64,000 nucleotides of DNA from CAYTGM01 sp964437365 (GCA_964437365.1 CAYTGM010000015.1:48636-112635), one strand, 5' to 3'. Numbered from the stretch's first letter, positions 1 through 9,657 are shown. Program-made: numbers and translations. The notes: generated by a model not told the origin, from the sequence alone.

Positions 1-1450
1 GCGCTGCAGCGTCTTCAGCCGTGAATTCCCAGCCACCGAAGAAACGTACAGACATGCGAGGTCCAGTCGAAGCGTAAGTTTCACGTCGCTTCATTGCATC
101 CCAGATTGATTCCCGTGTATTTTCATGCGCCCAGACGGCTGTATATCCCGCCGAGGCCATCTCCCAACCGAGTATTGTGCGATCTTCGAACGAGAAAGCC
201 AGGTGCTCCCAGCGGCTCGCTGATGGCTCAACTCCCGAGTGTTTACCGAAGAAATTATCCTCTTCTGCGGTAGTTAATGCCGTGTGTGAATCAGTACCAG
301 CAGCCATCCCGAATTTGAAGGGGTTGGTGCCGAGCTTTTCTTCAAGCATAAGCCCGTTGCGATACGCCTGACGTGCATATTCATACTGAATCATATCGTC
401 TTCTTTTGGTATAAGGTTCAAGTTTCCTTTATCCCAGGTTTCAAAATCGGCAAATTCGTCATTTGGGGAAAGCATCGGGTGCGCTTCTCCATCACCTTTA
501 ATCTGAGTGACTTCGTAGAGAGGCTCCCACTTCTGTCTTTCCTTGGCGTATGATTCGGTCAACGGGCCGCCGGTATAGGTCTCGAGGGCGAACATGGTTC
601 CGTTCGACAGGTTTCCGTTGTGAGGAATGGCGAGAATCTTACCACCTGTTGTTTCTTCATAGGTTCCCATCCATTTCCAGAGATTCTCCACATCATTACT
701 CTCGAAGGTGGTATATGGCGTAACTTGATCGGCGAAATCTTTACCATCGCGATAGACAAGATTTCGATGGAGGTTATTACCTTGAGAAGGGTTCGGGGTC
801 CATTCGTAACCGATGAAAGCGGTAAAGCGACCCGGCTCATTGTACCTTTCAATGATCTCTGTATACTTCACCCAGGTATCCTGAAGGAAATCTTTATCTT
901 TGGAAATGTCAGGCAGAGTTCCTTCCCCTTGCATTTCGATCGCCTCCATGGCGGCAAGGAAAGCTCTGTCTAGACCGGCATTCATCTCCGTATTCCACTT
1001 TTTCAGTAGAGGGTCTTCCATGAGTTCCGGAGAACCTCCCCGGACTTCTGCTGTAAATCCAAGAGAATCGGAATGGTCTGTCATGACGACCCAATCCAGA
1101 GGTCTGGAGAGTTTTGCAGGGACATCAAAAGTCGAGTTAACCTGTTCTCCGCGAGCGAAGCGGAGGGCGTCTTCGGGGCTCAGGGTTGTTACAAACCCTG
1201 CGTCAAAAGACCAGCCGGTATGGAGATGCTGATCACCCCACAATGGACGAGTGGGAAATTTGGCATTGGCATAGGGTGAGAAGCTGCGGGTTCCAAGGGT
1301 CTTCATTTCCTTGATGCGGGCGGGATCAATCTGTCCCATGTCCCCATGAGTGACGGTTTCATTAGCGTGGACTAAGGCGCCGGAAAGTAGAAGGAAGAAA
1401 AACATCCCTCCTGTAACGCGAGCCTGATGATTCAACTTTGTGCAACTCAT
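1..1450 (-). CDS. DUF3604 domain protein, C-terminus cut by window edge
   Basis: Reading the reverse strand from an ATG at 1450 gives a frame open to the window edge, so the gene is partial. The first 30 residues look like a signal peptide (MFFFLLLSGALVHA core), so the protein is probably exported. Further on are GDQHLHTGWSFDAG, VVMTDHSDSLG, FIGYEWTPNPSQG and AAGTDSHTALTT, and the frame runs off the edge after RREAYAS-like RRETYASTGPRMSVRFFGGW. These are hallmarks of the DUF3604 family, whose His/Asp motifs resemble those of PHP-type metal phosphoesterases. The substrate is unknown. An alternative in-frame ATG at 1405 has GGAGG directly against it, too close to act as its ribosome site, so 1450 is preferred. 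Confidence 0.88.
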   Translation of the reverse strand, partial: MSCTKLNHQARVTGGMFFFLLLSGALVHANETVTHGDMGQIDPARIKEMKTLGTRSFSPYANAKFPTRPLWGDQHLHTGWSFDAGFVTTLSPEDALRFARGEQVNSTFDVPAKLSRPLDWVVMTDHSDSLGFTAEVRGGSPELMEDPLLKKWNTEMNAGLDRAFLAAMEAIEMQGEGTLPDISKDKDFLQDTWVKYTEIIERYNEPGRFTAFIGYEWTPNPSQGNNLHRNLVYRDGKDFADQVTPYTTFESNDVENLWKWMGTYEETTGGKILAIPHNGNLSNGTMFALETYTGGPLTESYAKERQKWEPLYEVTQIKGDGEAHPMLSPNDEFADFETWDKGNLNLIPKEDDMIQYEYARQAYRNGLMLEEKLGTNPFKFGMAAGTDSHTALTTAEEDNFFGKHSGVEPSASRWEHLAFSFEDRTILGWEMASAGYTAVWAHENTRESIWDAMKRRETYASTGPRMSVRFFGGWEFTAEDAAA

Positions 1451-1608
1451 GATAGTCAGCCTTTCTCTGTTCGGCATTTCATTAAAGTTCTATGTGGTTC
1501 ATTTTATCTTTATTGAACATGTAAGTCAGGTTTCATGCCGCATCAATCAGATTCTGATGATAGTGGCGCTTTCAAATACCCGTTCCCTGGTTATTGAGTT
1601 GCAACCTC

Positions 1609-2577
1609 TTACTCGACTGAAAATGCGTCCAGTTCTACAGGTAATGTATCTGTAGAACTCTGACCATTGAATCCATTGCCGCCAGGCGTTCCTACAAAAG
1701 TGTTTGTGACACTTCCACCCGAACCTCTCAAAACATTCAACGAACCTGTGTTTGTATTGACGTACCAGAGGACGATCCTGCCGCCGCCTCCACCGCCGCC
1801 ACCAGAAGTGGATCCCGTGCCGCCATTACCACCTGAAGCATCAATAGTTCCGCTGAAGTCGAGATCCCCCGCGGAGTTACCGTGAACAAAAACACCGCCT
1901 CCACTACCTCCACCGGCGCCGCTTCCTGCATTTGCACCGGAAGCGTCTATATTACCAGACAACGTCAGTGTTCCCGTGGAGCCAAGTTCAAGTCCACCGC
2001 CACCTCCACCGCCGCTGCCACCGCCTGATCGGCCACCGCCACCGCTGCCGCCTTGCAGCTGAGTTGTCAAGTTTCCGTAGGTTGAACCAGCACCACCAAA
2101 AAAACCGCCTGCGACTCCCCCAGCTCCCCCGAACCCCGCACCATCATTTGCCGTTCCTGCACCGCTTCCTGAACCAGAATTTCCCGGAGACCCGCCGCTT
2201 CCTCCTCCTGGCCCGCCTGTGACGCCGCTTGCAGCAACGTCTATATTACCAGCAACAATCATCGTTCCTTTAGAGAGAAGGGCCAGCGGGCGCGACCCAC
2301 TTGCTGTGATCGTCCGCGCAGCATCCAGGTTAAAAGAGTCAAACGTAAAGACCGCGATGCCTCCATCATCGACCCCTGTCGCTGTTTCACCGCCGGTCAT
2401 CGAAAGAGTTGAGGTATCAATCGTGACATCAGAGGCCGGATCGAAATCTCCATCACCGACAGTTGTAAAGCTGTTCGGATTTAGCGGAGCAGCGGAGGAT
2501 GTCACAGGACATAAAGCTCCGAAGGTTGCTGCAAGGGATGTGATCAGAGCTGCATTGACTTTACCGAACGTGTTCAT
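1609..2577 (-). CDS. secreted glycine-rich protein with LPVEL tail
   Basis: This start (MNTFGKVNAALITSL) gives a clear signal peptide ending near TSSAA; an upstream ATG at 2592 and a longer frame to 2643 are less likely. The mature protein has short repeats of the type GNIDASGANAG / GTIDASGGNGG separated by very long glycine-serine stretches, then GRIVLWYVNTNTG. The pattern suggests a surface or matrix protein with stacked beta turns; no enzyme motif is seen. The last eleven residues, LPVELDAFSVE, match the end of the next gene. The reverse-complement frames here give long proline- or arginine-rich open frames that are shadows of the glycine codons. Function unknown. Confidence 0.75.
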   Translation of the reverse strand: MNTFGKVNAALITSLAATFGALCPVTSSAAPLNPNSFTTVGDGDFDPASDVTIDTSTLSMTGGETATGVDDGGIAVFTFDSFNLDAARTITASGSRPLALLSKGTMIVAGNIDVAASGVTGGPGGGSGGSPGNSGSGSGAGTANDGAGFGGAGGVAGGFFGGAGSTYGNLTTQLQGGSGGGGRSGGGSGGGGGGGLELGSTGTLTLSGNIDASGANAGSGAGGGSGGGVFVHGNSAGDLDFSGTIDASGGNGGTGSTSGGGGGGGGRIVLWYVNTNTGSLNVLRGSGGSVTNTFVGTPGGNGFNGQSSTDTLPVELDAFSVE

Positions 2578-2885
2578 AGGACAATCTCTCATGTGGTGGG
2601 CTTGGCTCTTCTTTAACCGGGTTAGGGTAAGGATGAGACTCACCGTGACAACTGAAAACGTTTTCGCTCTTGAAGAATCATTTCAGCCACACACCAAACC
2701 AGGGGTCTCTTCAGTGTCTGGTGCATCGGCAAGCAAGAGACTATTAAGGAGGAAGCAGCAGACACGAACCTAAAAAGCAGGGGACTTCCAGGGGGGTGAA
2801 AACGGTTACGAGAGAAGGAATGAAAAAGGCCGGTCACGAATGACCGGCCAGAATTCGCTAAAGGAGCGAAGGTAGCCGTTATAGG
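2578..2885. other. intergenic region between two secreted-protein genes
   Basis: About 300 bases upstream of the glycine-rich gene. It holds the hairpin terminator of the neighbouring gene at its right end. I see no supported coding sequence in the rest. Confidence 0.5.
2823..2849 (-). terminator. rho-independent terminator of the 2886-3677 gene
   Basis: A perfect 9-bp stem (GGCCGGTCA / TGACCGGCC) with loop CGAA lies 36 bases after the stop codon. On the reverse strand it is followed by TTTTT, so the gene upstream of it is transcribed separately from the glycine-rich gene. Confidence 0.85.
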
Positions 2886-3677
2886 TTATTCAACAAGGAA
2901 GCTGTCCAGCTCTACGGGAAGGGCAGCTGAAGAATAATTCACAGGGTCAGGCGCAGCTGCACCAAAGTCAACCGCACCATTTCCATAGTTGCCATCAGAG
3001 CCACCCGCAGGAGAAATAAACATGTTGCTGAGGAAAGCACCATCACTCATATACATTGCGAAGAGGTCGATATCCGTTCCGTCCACTTCAAGATCGGTTC
3101 CCACACCGTCTGTCGACATGGTCAAAGCGACCTCAATACCTTGGGTGGTAGATCCACTTGCAACGTTTGCAGCGACATCGCCATCGGAGATATCTCCAAT
3201 GAATAAGCTAGACCCACCACCTCCGCCGGAAGTACCTGCGAGAGTGTAGAGATCAACGAAGAAGTTGGTTTGCCCTGCATTGGTCCCGACCACCAGGGCG
3301 TAATCTGCTTCGAAGCCAGCGTCAAAGCTTGTCCCACTATTAAAATCATCGACGCCTTGAGGGGCGGAAGTTCTTCCAAAATCTCCGTTGGTGTATCCGC
3401 CTGCGCGGCTGTCGATGAAGACGACCATGCGGTTGCCATCCTGAACATTGCCGGCAATACCGAGGTAGAGAGTTCCCGATTCAGCGAAGGCATAGAGCGC
3501 ATTAATTTCATGACCGGCTCCGAAACCTGGAGATGGTCCACCGGTATTGTCATCGATCAGTGTGTAATCACCATCCGTGAGCGTTCCATCAACTGTTGGC
3601 GTTGCAAGAGCCGTTGACACCAGCAATCCCATAATTGGGGCCAGCGCGATGCTAGAAAATTTCAAGGGGGACTTCAT
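2886..3677 (-). CDS. secreted protein of unknown function with LPVEL tail
   Basis: The start at 3677 is chosen because AGGAAG lies 8 bases upstream and the protein then opens with a signal peptide (MKSPLKFSSIALAPIMGLLV, cleavage near ALA-TP). The 263-residue product begins its mature part with TPTVDGTLTDGDYTLIDDNT and contains LYLGIAGNVQDGNRMVVFID. This is a layout seen in secreted proteins of beta-sandwich type from environmental bacteria (family resemblance only). No catalytic motif is seen. It ends in LPVELDSFLVE, almost the same eleven residues as the neighbouring glycine-rich protein, which suggests both are handled by the same export or anchoring route. Confidence 0.8.
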   Translation of the reverse strand: MKSPLKFSSIALAPIMGLLVSTALATPTVDGTLTDGDYTLIDDNTGGPSPGFGAGHEINALYAFAESGTLYLGIAGNVQDGNRMVVFIDSRAGGYTNGDFGRTSAPQGVDDFNSGTSFDAGFEADYALVVGTNAGQTNFFVDLYTLAGTSGGGGGSSLFIGDISDGDVAANVASGSTTQGIEVALTMSTDGVGTDLEVDGTDIDLFAMYMSDGAFLSNMFISPAGGSDGNYGNGAVDFGAAAPDPVNYSSAALPVELDSFLVE

Positions 3678-4620
3678 GATTCGATCTTCCTTTCTGTGTT
3701 CATTACTTTTCTGACTACCCGAGAATTCACAAAGAAATCCCCGATTAATTGCTAAGGGTGCTTCAAATACTTCCCTTTTGGCAAGGATTTTTTGGAGCGC
3801 AGGTGCAACTTTTATGCAAAAGAGGACTGAGAAACCCATTCGTCCGAAAGCAGCAAAACCACTGTTTTAGTAGGCATTTAGAAACCTTACGCCAGAAGAC
3901 AAGATAGCCACCAAGGGTAAGAAACACTTATGCCGCAAACTGATTGCACATATTTTTGCACAAAGTTCACCGAACTCTAATGTGTACTATTTAGACTGTC
4001 AATGTACCTCAAAGAAGCCAGAGAGCCTTCGTGACCAACGCGCACTCGCAACGTTTTTCGGTCACGGTCGAGGTGGGTTCTTGATCACTCAGATTAGATT
4101 TCTTTCCCCGTTCAAAATTTCATGGGATATCAGAAGGAGAATAAACCCATTTAGAGCTCCCATCTCGTCGCACACTCCCTTTCGATTTCGGATAATTTAT
4201 CTACTTTTCGATTCGGAGAGACGAAGAGTCGAAATCCTGGATCCAGCTTGTCCAAAAAGAAGCCGCCATCTTCACATGCAAAATTTGCCCTCCCTTGCAG
4301 CGATGCTACCACCTCTGATTCTCTTGAATTTAGTCCGATCCATCTCACTCTCGATGCTCACTGATTGAGTACTGAAATGTCTATATGTTGCACGATTTTA
4401 GCCACCTGATTGTCGCCGCGTGGAATTATCTAGTGCCATGAAAAAAGACGAATGATTCCCTCTAGCTCTCAATTTAGGAAAGATTTCTAAATCACTTCTG
4501 CTCCCTCCAATCAGCGCTGCAATTTTCGAGAAACTTTTTTTCCGAATCGACGCAACACCAGGCACTGCTTTACGTCTTGGTTAGTAACGACATTGAAAGG
4601 GAACTTACGGGGAACTTATT
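3678..4620. other. gene-poor stretch
   Basis: Nearly 950 bases without a gene I can support. Open frames exist on both strands (one of 128 codons forward from 3982) but lack a ribosome site, domain motifs or a protein-like composition. The right end (4600-4620) contains ACGGGGAAC, a possible ribosome site for the next small gene. Confidence 0.45.
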
Positions 4621-4962
4621 ATGGAACGCCTGGTACAAATGATGATGATAACGATGACGATTATCATCGCTTCATCTATAACTGGAGTTGGCGGAGCTGT
4701 AGCAGGATACAGCCGAGGTACAGAAGCTAATGAAGAGCGTGATGCCTACTATACACAGTTGGGAATTAACCTGACGACTCTTTCCCATGTGGAGAGGAAT
4801 TCGATAGAAGGTGAACATGCGATGGAGCAGCTGGAGGAGCTGATTAATAAGGGCGTGCGCTGCGGGCACTTTCCTCCTTCGTTTTCAACCATGCCACAGT
4901 CTATCGAAAATAAGCTCTCAACCGCCAGTCTTGCTTCAGCTGGTCAAAACGCCAATGGGTGA
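4621..4962 (+). CDS. small single-pass membrane protein, hypothetical
   Basis: A 113-residue frame with ATG preceded by GGGGAACTT. The N-terminus (MVQ..MMMITMTIIIASSITGVGGAVAGYSRG) is one hydrophobic segment, followed by a charged, partly helical region with two cysteines (RCGHFPPSF). No family is recognised. It converges with the ligase gene, which ends 8 bases downstream. It could be a membrane-anchored small protein; a chance open frame is not excluded. Confidence 0.45.
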   Translation: MERLVQMMMITMTIIIASSITGVGGAVAGYSRGTEANEERDAYYTQLGINLTTLSHVERNSIEGEHAMEQLEELINKGVRCGHFPPSFSTMPQSIENKLSTASLASAGQNANG

Positions 4963-4969
4963 GTTTGTT

Positions 4970-6580
4970 CTATTCAGCCGATTTCTGATGCAATTCCATT
5001 AAGAGCCTCTGCACGTCTTCCAGCTGATTCGCATCTTCAGGTTTCTTGTCTTTCCTCCATCTCGCCATTCTTGGGAATCTCAGTGCGACACCAGACTTAT
5101 GGCGCTTAGACTCCTGGATTCCTTCAAAAGCCAGCTCGAAGACTTGCTCTGGTTTGACAACCCGTACGGGTCCATGTCTATCAAGAGTATGTTTTTTGAC
5201 CCAGCGATCAACCTGCCCTATTTCTTTGTCGGTTAAGCCTGAATATGCTTTCGCAATGGGTACGAGCTCCTCTTGATGCCAGACTCCAAATGTATAGTCG
5301 CTGTAAAGATTAGCTCTTCGACCATGGCCACGTTGTGCGTAAATCATCACGGCGTCTATCGTCAACGGATCTACTTTCCACTTCCACCAGTCGCCTCGGA
5401 CGCGACCGACCTTGTAGGGAGAGTTTTTTCTCTTCAGCATAAAGCCTTCAACGCGGCGCTGCCGGCTTTCTTCTCTCAAGGACACACAATCCTCCCAGGA
5501 ATTAGAAGGAACAAGGGGCGAGACCTTTAAAGTTCTTTTTTCCAATATGGAGGAGAGAGTTTCTTCAAGCTTCACCCTTCTATTCTCAAGGCTCCGATCC
5601 CGTATATCTTCTCCCCCGAGCTCGAGAATATCATAGGCCATGAAAACGACAGGACATTCTTCCATTAATTTTCTCGAAACGTTTTTTCGACCGATCCTTT
5701 TCTGAAGGTACTGAAAAGGAAGAGGCGCGCCATTCTGCCAGGTAAGTATTTCGCCATCCAGCACTGTCCCGTCAGGAAGATTTTCTGCCGCCTCAGTGAT
5801 TTCAGGGTAGCGGTCTGATACCAGTTCTTCCCCACGACTCCAGATCAGCAGCGTTCCTTCTCTCTTAATAATCTGGGCGCGAATGCCATCCCACTTCCAC
5901 TCAACAAACCATTCGTCTATATTTCCTAATGTCTCGGCGCTACCTTCAATGGGTGACGCAAGGTAGAAGGGATAGGGAGAAGTTTTCTCACGTTCAAAGT
6001 CATCTCTTGATAGGAGATTCAAATAGAACTCCTTCGTTGGATGCCATTTTCCCATCAGTCGATGAGCCATCATCGGCGGGTTAATACCGGCAACTTCGGC
6101 GAGTGCGCGTGCGACCAGTTTACGCGAAACACCGACGCGAAAGCCTCCCATCATAAGCTTGTGATAGACAAATCTTTCCTGACTTGACAGTGATTCCCAA
6201 AGAAGAAGGATTATCTCTTTTCGTTCATTCTCATTGAATTCTTTCAGGGGAAGAATATATTTCTCAACCAGAGCATGTAGAGGAATATCGGTTCCCTTTG
6301 TTTCCTTTGGATAGAGAAGGGAAAGCGTTTCTGCGAGGTCACCAACAATATCATAGCTTTCGTCTATCAACCATGATGGATAATTCGTGACCTCGGCCAG
6401 CCACTCTCTGAGTTGCGTGCTTGAGACAACTCTTCCTGGACGATTCCCGGTGAGAAATGACAGAGCCCAAATGGCATCTTCGGGTTCTGCATTCTGGAAA
6501 TAATCCTTAAGGACTTCTACTTTATCGTTTGTTTTGTTGGATTCGTCAAGTCGCGTATAGAGCTCTGTAAAGTACTTCAT
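4970..6580 (-). CDS. ATP-dependent DNA ligase (exonuclease-associated type)
   Basis: A 536-residue ATP-dependent ligase that seals DNA nicks. The first 200 residues match the DNA-binding domain. The adenylation motif KWDGIR puts the nucleophile at Lys229, followed by VLDGEIL (motif III region), EGFMLKRKNSPYKVGR (motif IV) and WWKWKVDPLTIDAVMIYAQRG (motif V); the OB-fold follows. This is the form paired with an MBL-fold exonuclease in the Lhr-Exo-Lig-phosphoesterase repair operon. Its ATG overlaps the stop of the exonuclease gene (ATGA), so the two are translationally coupled. The housekeeping ligase of most bacteria is the NAD-dependent LigA, so this one is probably for repair. Confidence 0.92.
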   Translation of the reverse strand: MKYFTELYTRLDESNKTNDKVEVLKDYFQNAEPEDAIWALSFLTGNRPGRVVSSTQLREWLAEVTNYPSWLIDESYDIVGDLAETLSLLYPKETKGTDIPLHALVEKYILPLKEFNENERKEIILLLWESLSSQERFVYHKLMMGGFRVGVSRKLVARALAEVAGINPPMMAHRLMGKWHPTKEFYLNLLSRDDFEREKTSPYPFYLASPIEGSAETLGNIDEWFVEWKWDGIRAQIIKREGTLLIWSRGEELVSDRYPEITEAAENLPDGTVLDGEILTWQNGAPLPFQYLQKRIGRKNVSRKLMEECPVVFMAYDILELGGEDIRDRSLENRRVKLEETLSSILEKRTLKVSPLVPSNSWEDCVSLREESRQRRVEGFMLKRKNSPYKVGRVRGDWWKWKVDPLTIDAVMIYAQRGHGRRANLYSDYTFGVWHQEELVPIAKAYSGLTDKEIGQVDRWVKKHTLDRHGPVRVVKPEQVFELAFEGIQESKRHKSGVALRFPRMARWRKDKKPEDANQLEDVQRLLMELHQKSAE

Positions 6581-7593
6581 GATGAATCCCCCTCCGAGGA
6601 ATCATCTATTTCTCCCTCCCAAGGTGTTCTCAATACTTCAGCCTCACGACCTTCTTCTCTAAGATAGCGAACAAGAATATCTGTGTAGCCATGGGTAGCG
6701 AAAACTCTATCTGCCTCTGATTCTCTGATCGTTGTCAGAAGTCCGTTCCAGTCGACATGATCACTCATGACAAATCCGCGATCCGTAGCCCGGCGTCGCC
6801 GGTTTCCTCTGACCATCATCCAACCAGAGGCCATGGCAGTGCTGTAGGGTTGGAACTTCTTGATCCAGGAACTACCACCAGCCGAAGGAGGAGCGATGAC
6901 GATAGCCTTCCCCTTGTACTTTTTTGCTTCTTCCACCCCGGCGTATTCTGTTTCCGGAAGGTCTATACCAGACTCTCTGTATGCCTGAGTAAGTTTTTGC
7001 ATCGCTCCGTGAAGAAGGATCGGACCATTGTCAGGGTCGAGGCCTGCCAAGAGACGCTGCGCTTTACCCAACGCATAGGCGAAGAGAATACTTGTCCTGC
7101 TTTTCTCGCTGTTGCTTTTCCACCAGGCATTGATTTGCTGATAGACATCTTCGGGGTCAGGCCAACGATAGACAGGGAGGGCGAAAGTTGACTCTGTAAT
7201 CAGCGTATGACATCTGATGGGTTCAAATGGAGTGCAAGTGGGATCAGCCTGACGCTTATAGTCGCCGGTGACGACCCAAATCTCCCCCTTATATTCGATC
7301 CGAATCTGCGAAGACCCAAGGAGGTGACCTGCTGGGTGGAAGGAGACATTTACGCCATTGATTAAACGCGACTGTCCATAAGCGATCGATTCGAGCGAAA
7401 CATCGCCGAGTCTGAGCCGCGTCACCGACTCTCCTTCTTCAGAACAAAGGTAGTTCTCACTCCCCCACCGACAATGGTCAGAGTGAGCATGTGTGATCAG
7501 AGCCTTTTTGACTTTTCCCCAGGGATCGATGTGGAAATCTCCTGGTGCACAGTAGAGACCTTGATCTGTAATTTGAAGGAGAAGAGGGTTCAT
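6577..7593 (-). CDS. ligase-associated MBL-fold DNA exonuclease
   Basis: A 338-residue metallo-beta-lactamase fold protein with HAHSDH at residues 35-40 as metal ligands, HPAGHLLGSSQIRI, VVTGDYKRQ and a late SDHVDW and ATHGY. These match the ligase-associated DNA damage response exonuclease family, related to SNM1/CPSF73 nucleases. It is the first gene of a two-gene operon with the ATP-dependent ligase. The Lhr helicase and the calcineurin-like phosphoesterase that often complete this operon are not beside it. Function is by family; coupling is seen in the sequence. Confidence 0.92.
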   Translation of the reverse strand: MNPLLLQITDQGLYCAPGDFHIDPWGKVKKALITHAHSDHCRWGSENYLCSEEGESVTRLRLGDVSLESIAYGQSRLINGVNVSFHPAGHLLGSSQIRIEYKGEIWVVTGDYKRQADPTCTPFEPIRCHTLITESTFALPVYRWPDPEDVYQQINAWWKSNSEKSRTSILFAYALGKAQRLLAGLDPDNGPILLHGAMQKLTQAYRESGIDLPETEYAGVEEAKKYKGKAIVIAPPSAGGSSWIKKFQPYSTAMASGWMMVRGNRRRRATDRGFVMSDHVDWNGLLTTIRESEADRVFATHGYTDILVRYLREEGREAEVLRTPWEGEIDDSSEGDSS

Positions 7594-7819
7594 AGTCCTG
7601 ATCTAGAGGGGTTGGTCCGACTGGTAATGGAAGCATAACCTGAACCGGCACGTCGATTATTGCGGAAATATTTCAGAGAACTTTATCAAAAGAGAGTGAG
7701 AATTCTTTGTTCTAGGTGTTGATCCTGTAAGAGAGAAGTTTCAGCATCCCCCCGTTTCGCCGAAGGGGTTCCCCCTCATCGGTGATCATCTACTCTAATG
7801 TAATAAGGATACTTTAAAT

Positions 7820-8947
7820 ATGAGCGTCCCATTTATTGATCTTCGTCGCTTTGAGCCTGACTTTCTTGAGCGATGGGCAGACAAGTGTGCGGAGGTTTCG
7901 CGCAACACCATGTTCGTTGGTGGTCCAGAAGCATCAAAACTTGAGCAGACCCTTTCTGCCAGAACCGGTGCGAATTCGGTTGTTGCGTGCGCAAATGGAA
8001 CGGATGCTCTTCAACTTGCACTGAGAGCTTGTGATGTGGGACGTGATGACGTGGTCCTGATCCCAGATGCCACTTTCTGGGCAACATTCGAAGCGGTTGT
8101 AAATGTGAATGCTCATCCTGTTACGGTGGACATCAATCCGACAGACTTGCAGATGGACTTCGAACTCTTCAAGGAAGCGTGTGAAAAGTATAAACCCAAA
8201 GCAGCAATCCTTGTGCATCTATATGGATGGGCCAGTAAAGATCTGAAGAAGTTCAGAAGCTATTGCAAAGATAAGGGCATTGTCCTGATCGAAGATGGTG
8301 CTCAGGCCTTCGATGTGGATGTCGATGGAGAATCCATTTATAAGGGTGCTCATATAAGTACGATCTCTTTCTATGTTGCGAAGGTTCTTGGAGCCTGCGG
8401 TGATGCAGGTGCAGTATTCTGCTCTTCCGAGGAGCTCGCTACGAAAGTCAGACAGCTGGGAAACCACGGAAGAACAACCCACTACGGACATGGACTGGTT
8501 GGCTGGAATAGCCGAATTGGCGGGCTGGACGCGGCCTATCTGAACTTGAGTCTGGAGTATATAGACGCCCGTATTGAAAGTCGACGCAAGGTAGCAGAGC
8601 GCTATAGAGAGCTCTACAAGAAGTTGGACGTGTGCTATGTTTCTCCTCCGGAGGGAATTAAGGAGAACGCCTATTTGACGGTCAGTCTGTTCGACCCGGC
8701 AGAGCGCCCGAAAATCGAGGAACCGTTGAAGGAGAATGGAATTGGATTCGGAAATGTCTACCCGGGCGCCATGTCAGAGCAGCCCGGGGCCGAGAAGTTT
8801 ATTCATGGCAAGGTTGGTGGTGACATCGCGGACAAAGTCTGTCGCGGCGTCTTGAACTTACCACTCTTTACCTACATGAAAGAAGACGAAATCGATACAG
8901 TGGAAAAAGTCTTTCAAAAGGCTTTGGAGGGAGCGAGGTCAAACTGA
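7820..8947 (+). CDS. DegT/DnrJ/EryC1/StrS family aminotransferase
   Basis: A 375-residue PLP-dependent enzyme that transaminates keto sugars in surface polysaccharide or antibiotic sugar synthesis. ATG has AAGGAT upstream. Recognisable parts are VPFIDLRR at the start, ACANGTDALQLALRA (cofactor phosphate contact), IEDGAQAF, and ISFYVAKVLGACGDAGAV with the likely PLP lysine at Lys188. Then come LGNHGRTTHYGH and WNSRIGGLDAAYL. The usual SFYPTKNLGALGDGGA is altered here but the lysine is kept. The gene stands alone on this strand behind the exonuclease-ligase pair; the glycosyltransferase and radical SAM genes downstream make a cell-surface role plausible. Confidence 0.9.
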   Translation: MSVPFIDLRRFEPDFLERWADKCAEVSRNTMFVGGPEASKLEQTLSARTGANSVVACANGTDALQLALRACDVGRDDVVLIPDATFWATFEAVVNVNAHPVTVDINPTDLQMDFELFKEACEKYKPKAAILVHLYGWASKDLKKFRSYCKDKGIVLIEDGAQAFDVDVDGESIYKGAHISTISFYVAKVLGACGDAGAVFCSSEELATKVRQLGNHGRTTHYGHGLVGWNSRIGGLDAAYLNLSLEYIDARIESRRKVAERYRELYKKLDVCYVSPPEGIKENAYLTVSLFDPAERPKIEEPLKENGIGFGNVYPGAMSEQPGAEKFIHGKVGGDIADKVCRGVLNLPLFTYMKEDEIDTVEKVFQKALEGARSN

Positions 8948-8994
8948 GGTAACGCTCGAGTCAAGATTGGCCTTGTCATTAAAGTGACAGAAAG

Positions 8995-9657
8995 ATGACA
9001 AATCCGTGCTTCGTATTGCAGAAAGGCACGGATTACCTGTTGAAGAATCGTTTAAATGAATTACTATCAGCGTTTTACGTTCGTGAAGTCCTGAAGTCCG
9101 TTCGGTGGGGAATCTGCTTAATCCCCTTGTTTGCAATTCTCCTCACGGTCATTCTCAGCCAGACGAACGCATCCGGGCTTTTGGAGAAAGATCTTCATGA
9201 GACGATCGCCATCTGGTTAACCGGGGCTGCCTTTGCTCTAACGATCGTCCGCTACTTCGTACATCGAGCTGATTTCTACAAAATCATGATATTCCTGACG
9301 GGTGCCCTTCTCTTCCGTGAAATTCATATCGATGACACCGGTGAACTTGTCTATTTGAACGTAATTATCGCTGCTGTTTGGATGGCCCTTTGGAGGAAGC
9401 GAATTCGTGGTGAGATGACGACTCCTGCCATTTCTTCAGGATTTGTTGGGACCTGGATGAGTTATGTGATAGCTCTTCTTATTGCACGACGTGCTTTCGC
9501 CTTCATCCCCGGGGAAGATGCTCTTCACATTGCCCTTGAAGAGATGCTGGAAACCACTGGTCATGTTTTCCTGGTGATGACTTTCATGATGCCGGCATGG
9601 GATAGATCCAAGTCTTCTGCAGAATCTCCTGCTCCTGAGCCCTCACGCCTCCAATAA
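8995..9657 (+). CDS. multi-pass membrane protein, hypothetical
   Basis: A 220-residue protein with a soluble N-terminus and about six hydrophobic segments (CLIPLFAILLTVIL, IAIWLTGAAFALTIV, YKIMIFLTGALLF, LVYLNVIIAAVWMAL, MSYVIALLIARRAFAFI and VFLVMTFMMPAW). The loop GEDALHIALEEMLETTGHV carries conserved-looking acidic and His residues. I do not recognise a family. The start is uncertain because the ribosome site (ACAGAAAG) is weak. It lies 48 bases after the aminotransferase gene and could be cotranscribed with it. Confidence 0.7.
   Translation: MTNPCFVLQKGTDYLLKNRLNELLSAFYVREVLKSVRWGICLIPLFAILLTVILSQTNASGLLEKDLHETIAIWLTGAAFALTIVRYFVHRADFYKIMIFLTGALLFREIHIDDTGELVYLNVIIAAVWMALWRKRIRGEMTTPAISSGFVGTWMSYVIALLIARRAFAFIPGEDALHIALEEMLETTGHVFLVMTFMMPAWDRSKSSAESPAPEPSRLQ

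Noticed and set aside
1667..2773. Long forward frames opposite the glycine-rich gene (proline-, histidine- or arginine-rich)
   Set aside because: They are reverse-complement shadows of glycine and serine codons and have no start signal or domain.
3982..4368. 128-codon forward frame in the gene-poor stretch
   Set aside because: No ribosome site, no domain, Arg/Ser/Leu-rich composition typical of chance frames.
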